Program-made: the position numbers and the translations under genes
In this document: one piece after another, positions 60,371 through 64,000 of the stretch
Position numbering within the stretch: the stretch's first letter is position 1
Layout of the letters: each line of letters opens with the position of its first letter
The notes under the pieces: model-generated
What the model was told of the DNA's origin: nothing
Databases searched by the model: none
What the model saw: only the letters and a program-made list of their open reading frames with translations
NCBI GenBank assembly: GCA_963402885.1
Contig: OY727094.1
Location: forward strand, 27,716,501 to 27,780,500
Length of the DNA: 64,000 nucleotides
Direction: 5' to 3'
From: Antedon bifida
Lineage: Eukaryota > Echinodermata > Crinoidea > Comatulida > Antedonidae

Positions 60371-63300
60371 ATTACATTAAATATCTGGTGTTAAAAGTTG
60401 CAACCATTAGATAATAGGCCTGCATCAGCAATTTAGGTAACCAGATTCACTCGACACTGTACAGTAATTGCAATATTATATAATCTTTTGAATACTAAAA
60501 ATATATCTGGAATTATACACTTGCGTACAGTTTCTTTATCATCGACTAAAAAATTAAGTGTTTATATAAAGATAAATGCAATATAGTAACACAGTGTTGT
60601 TTTTATTGATTGAACAATATAATATTGTATATTGTAATCTTTTCTGGAGACGAGATTTTCTAATAATAGAAAAATGTTTACCAGGCAAGAATGAAATTCA
60701 CTCTTCCCTGGTTTAATGCATAACAAAGTTGTTTTCGGAATATTTTAAGCTCAATGTACTATAAGTTATATTATAAAGTTAAACTTTTAATTAATTTTTT
60801 CGCTTTATATTCCTATACGAGTGGCTTTGTGACGTCATTGATTTCCATCCAATGGGATGTGAATTATAGCGTATAGTTTCTGCTATACAATCTTGTGAGG
60901 TTTCATTATATAGAGTAATCTTGAAATTTACGTTTATGTACAAGTATGTATATGAACACGATTATACTCGTGTGGTGAAAAAATGTCGTAAGAGAAAAAA
61001 TGGACATTACAAAATCACGTAATAAAATTCTATAGACTCGAAATTGACGAGGGAATAATCAAAATAAATTAAGAATAATGTCTGTTCATTATGCTTCATT
61101 TATTTTTCAAACTAGTAAGTAGTCTGTTGATTAATAAATAATGAAACATCTATATGTAGTGAACAATATTTTATAACACTAAGTTAAAAATATAATTTGC
61201 TTTTATATATTTCAAGATCTTTTCAAAGTAGGTAGTCAAAGTTAAGTTATTGTGTTATTATGTTTTGTTTTTGTTTTTCCTTTGAAACGACGATGACGAC
61301 GACGGTTCTAATAATGTTGAAGTCAAAGGTAATATTGATTGAAATTGAACGTTGACCGGTTATTTATACATTTTGTTTAAAAGTTGTTTTCATTTCTTGG
61401 CTTCCATGCCTATCATTTATAGGATATTGCTACCGTGTTGCCTCTAAGTTAATTTTATCGACCGTTTTTTTTTTTGGCGAGACAAACTATATCTTATTAC
61501 TACGAACAAAATACACATTGTCCAAAATCGCGCCTCATAGGCCTACCACTTGTTGAGGTACCATCCAACTTGAGAGAGACACAAATGATGTCCTACGTTA
61601 TCTTCAGAAACACGTTGGAGATATCTGTTAAAGAGGTTGTGTTTTTTTTCCATACGCAGTAAATTATAATATTCTAGGTCAGCCGATATTTCATTATATT
61701 TTCAATTTAAGAAAATGCGTATATTTTTCCATATTTTGTTGTCGCATCAGTTTGATTTTTTTTTTATGAATGAATGTAATTAATTGCCTTAAAATACTTA
61801 TTATACCAAATTTAAATATATAGGCTAATGAAAAATCTTTATAATTGTATGTAAGTGATTCAGAATGTATTAAAATAATATAGAATAAGGTAAAATATAT
61901 TATGAGAGAGGTAAGATTTCATTATTAGCAACAGTATAATAGTGTTTATTTGTTTATACAATGTAAAGTTAACAATTATAACATAAATGTATCATTGCTA
62001 TGTTTTTATATTGCGTATGTTGACCTAGTTAAATACTGTAGGACAATTAAGCATAATAATATTAGCTCGTTGTGAATGACAATAATACAAAATGCAGTGT
62101 AGTAATCTTGTCTTAAAACTCTTGTATTTAATGAATACTAAATGGTAGTGTGAGATTGAAGAGTCATTATCATAATCTAACTACATTCTCATTTGTGCAT
62201 ATTTATTACAAAATCTCTCATTTATGTACGTTTCGGTTTTTAGTTAACGATCAAAAACAGTGTGAATTACTCGAAAATACACATTTAGTAACACCTACCT
62301 GTGCATTATAAACTCTCCGTGTAGTTCAAGGAATTATATAAATCGGAGATTCTAGTCTGTTTAGTCTCTTAAACTAAAACGAAAACAAACTTTCGTATTT
62401 TAAACCAATTTTAAGTAAATAAAAGAGCCGTTATTGTAGCATTCTTGAAAAGATGTGGTGGGAGAGCTCTATTATCCATGTCTGTCAAAAGGGGCTGATG
62501 TAGTGTAAATTCTCAGCCACGTTGACCTGTGTTCCCCCACACCCTTATAGCTTATAGCAACAATTTAGGGGAGGGAGAAACTGTATTGCGAGTTATAGAT
62601 GTATCTTCGTCATAAACGCTGTGCACATGTCACTCTAGCCTACCCTGGTCATATAACAAATTAAAACTGCTAAAGTCAAAATGTAAGATACATATTAAAT
62701 GATAATGTAAAATCTTCTACATAAATATATTCATTTAATGTATTTAATGTAAGGTATTATAATACTGGAAATGTACAATAACGAAAGCAGCATTTCGGTA
62801 ATATGGCCTATTAAAATGAATACACATAACAAAAAAGAATAGATACAATGTACCCACTTTTATAATTTTTAATATAAGTAATGTGTTGTTAATAAACGTC
62901 AACATTAATATATATATATATATAAATAGGCACTTTTTACGTTTAATTCATAATGTTGTTTTCAGTTGGTTATTGTTTTTTTATAACACAGTTTTAACTA
63001 TTTTACAAAGAAATAATACATAGTGTAACGTTAAGATTTTTATATAATGTGTTCAAAGTTGTATTACGAATAATTGTTGAATTAAGGCTTAAGTTAAGTA
63101 ACTCATATTAATTATATAAATAAGGTTTAATGATTATTCACTTCGAATGAATGCTTTAAAATACAATAATAAACGTTTTAGAAATCAAATTTGAGGTAAG
63201 GCCTAATATCCCTGGGTCTACGGTAGCCGATCACTCCGGCCACCATTCATTCCGGCCGTCGTGTCAGTTTTGCGCAATGTTATGCACTCCGGCCTACAAC

Positions 63301-64000
63301 TTATTAACATATAATTAGTACCAGTTACATCCTTTAAGATGCTGATCAAATATTTAATTTCAATTAAATAATTATTATTAGTGAATTGTATCAATATAGG
63401 TCAATAATAGGTTCTTCTTAAGAAAGTTCAGTAATCTATGATATTAGATAGTATGTAATGCTAATCTGTTGATTCAGTTATGCAATCGAGACCGTATGCG
63501 GCGCTCTTCTGTTTAACCCATCATGCATTTCGCGTCATTTGTTGTTATGAAAACGTTATTTCTTCCGGTTGGTAAGTCTCTTTGTTTCAGTTAGCTTATT
63601 TAAATTCTAAAGAATATATCTAAATAATACATATGTGAATTCTATGACAATAAAATATGGTGTATGACGAGAATGTAATTTGACAATTTTGTTTACACAG
63701 TATGTTAGGAATTGTGATGTAAGTCTGTAAGATTGAAATATTTTGGTTAAATAATCACTCCATTTGAAAAGGAATAACACCAGAGAGCTTACGTATAGGC
63801 CTACAATCCAGTCATGCGCAACAACACGAGGTGCTTAGTCAAGACGATAGTACACCTTGATGTTACTGCGCATGACTGGACCATACAGGCAAAGTTACTC
63901 TTTGAAAAGTTGATGATTGTAGCATGTAGGAAATAAGTCAGCCACGAGTGTAGTAGGCCTAAGTAATTACGTTTAAACTGAGTGATTAATTGTAAGGAGT
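60371..64000. other. 3' intergenic region
   Basis: AT-rich DNA with no recognisable protein. The open frame at 61474-61662 matches nothing I know and has no exon-like context. A TA microsatellite lies near 62910. A CGG/CCGG-richer patch is at 63215-63300, and an inverted repeat is at 63807-63880. Confidence 0.7.
63807..63880. repeat. Inverted repeat with 14-bp perfect arms
   Basis: TCCAGTCATGCGCA (63807-63820) and TGCGCATGACTGGA (63867-63880) are exact reverse complements. Inner pairs such as GAGGTG / CACCTT continue the fold imperfectly. A MITE-like hairpin of 74 bp. Confidence 0.75.

Noticed and set aside
61474-61662. 62-codon open frame downstream of NOS.
   Set aside because: No recognisable domain, no clear promoter or splice context, and a length expected by chance.
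1-64000. LTR or virus-like elements, CRISPR arrays, tRNA and rRNA genes.
   Set aside because: I looked for long direct terminal repeats, polymerase or capsid-like frames, regular spaced repeats and cloverleaf genes, and saw none that could be supported.

Overview
The window reads as one large animal gene in an AT-rich, intron-rich genome. On the + strand 23 spliced coding exons, from 10844 to 60164, encode nearly all of a nitric oxide synthase (NOS). I translated each exon by eye. Every internal junction is GT-AG, all codon phases match across junctions, and the exons sum to 3360 nt: 1119 residues plus a stop, with no internal stop. The order is oxygenase domain (zinc Cys pair, heme Cys, arginine and biopterin sites), calmodulin helix, FMN domain with a constitutive-type autoinhibitory insert, FAD domain, NADPH domain and C-terminal tail. 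The start codon and the N-terminus upstream of the zinc pair were not found; they lie in 1-10843 or left of the window.

Layout: 1-10843 is 5' flank or upstream intron with repeats only. 10844-41702 holds the oxygenase exons, spread over introns up to 10.7 kb. 45688-52080 holds the calmodulin and FMN exons. 52337-60164 holds the FAD/NADPH exons and the stop. 60165-64000 is 3' UTR and intergenic DNA with no recognisable gene.

The non-coding DNA carries several short inverted-repeat (MITE-like) families, each present more than once here, a tRNA-SINE-like copy, a probable LINE tail, several minisatellites and a 154-bp near-perfect palindrome. The word AGGCCTA is clearly over-represented. No LTR element, virus-like element, CRISPR array, tRNA or rRNA gene was recognised.

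Organism: a metazoan. The NOS is closest by eye to the constitutive, nNOS-like type. The repeat style suggests a marine invertebrate, perhaps a deuterostome such as an echinoderm; that is an inference, not a proof. I found no unknown multi-gene system. The main points of interest are features of the NOS protein ends and the repeat structures in the introns.
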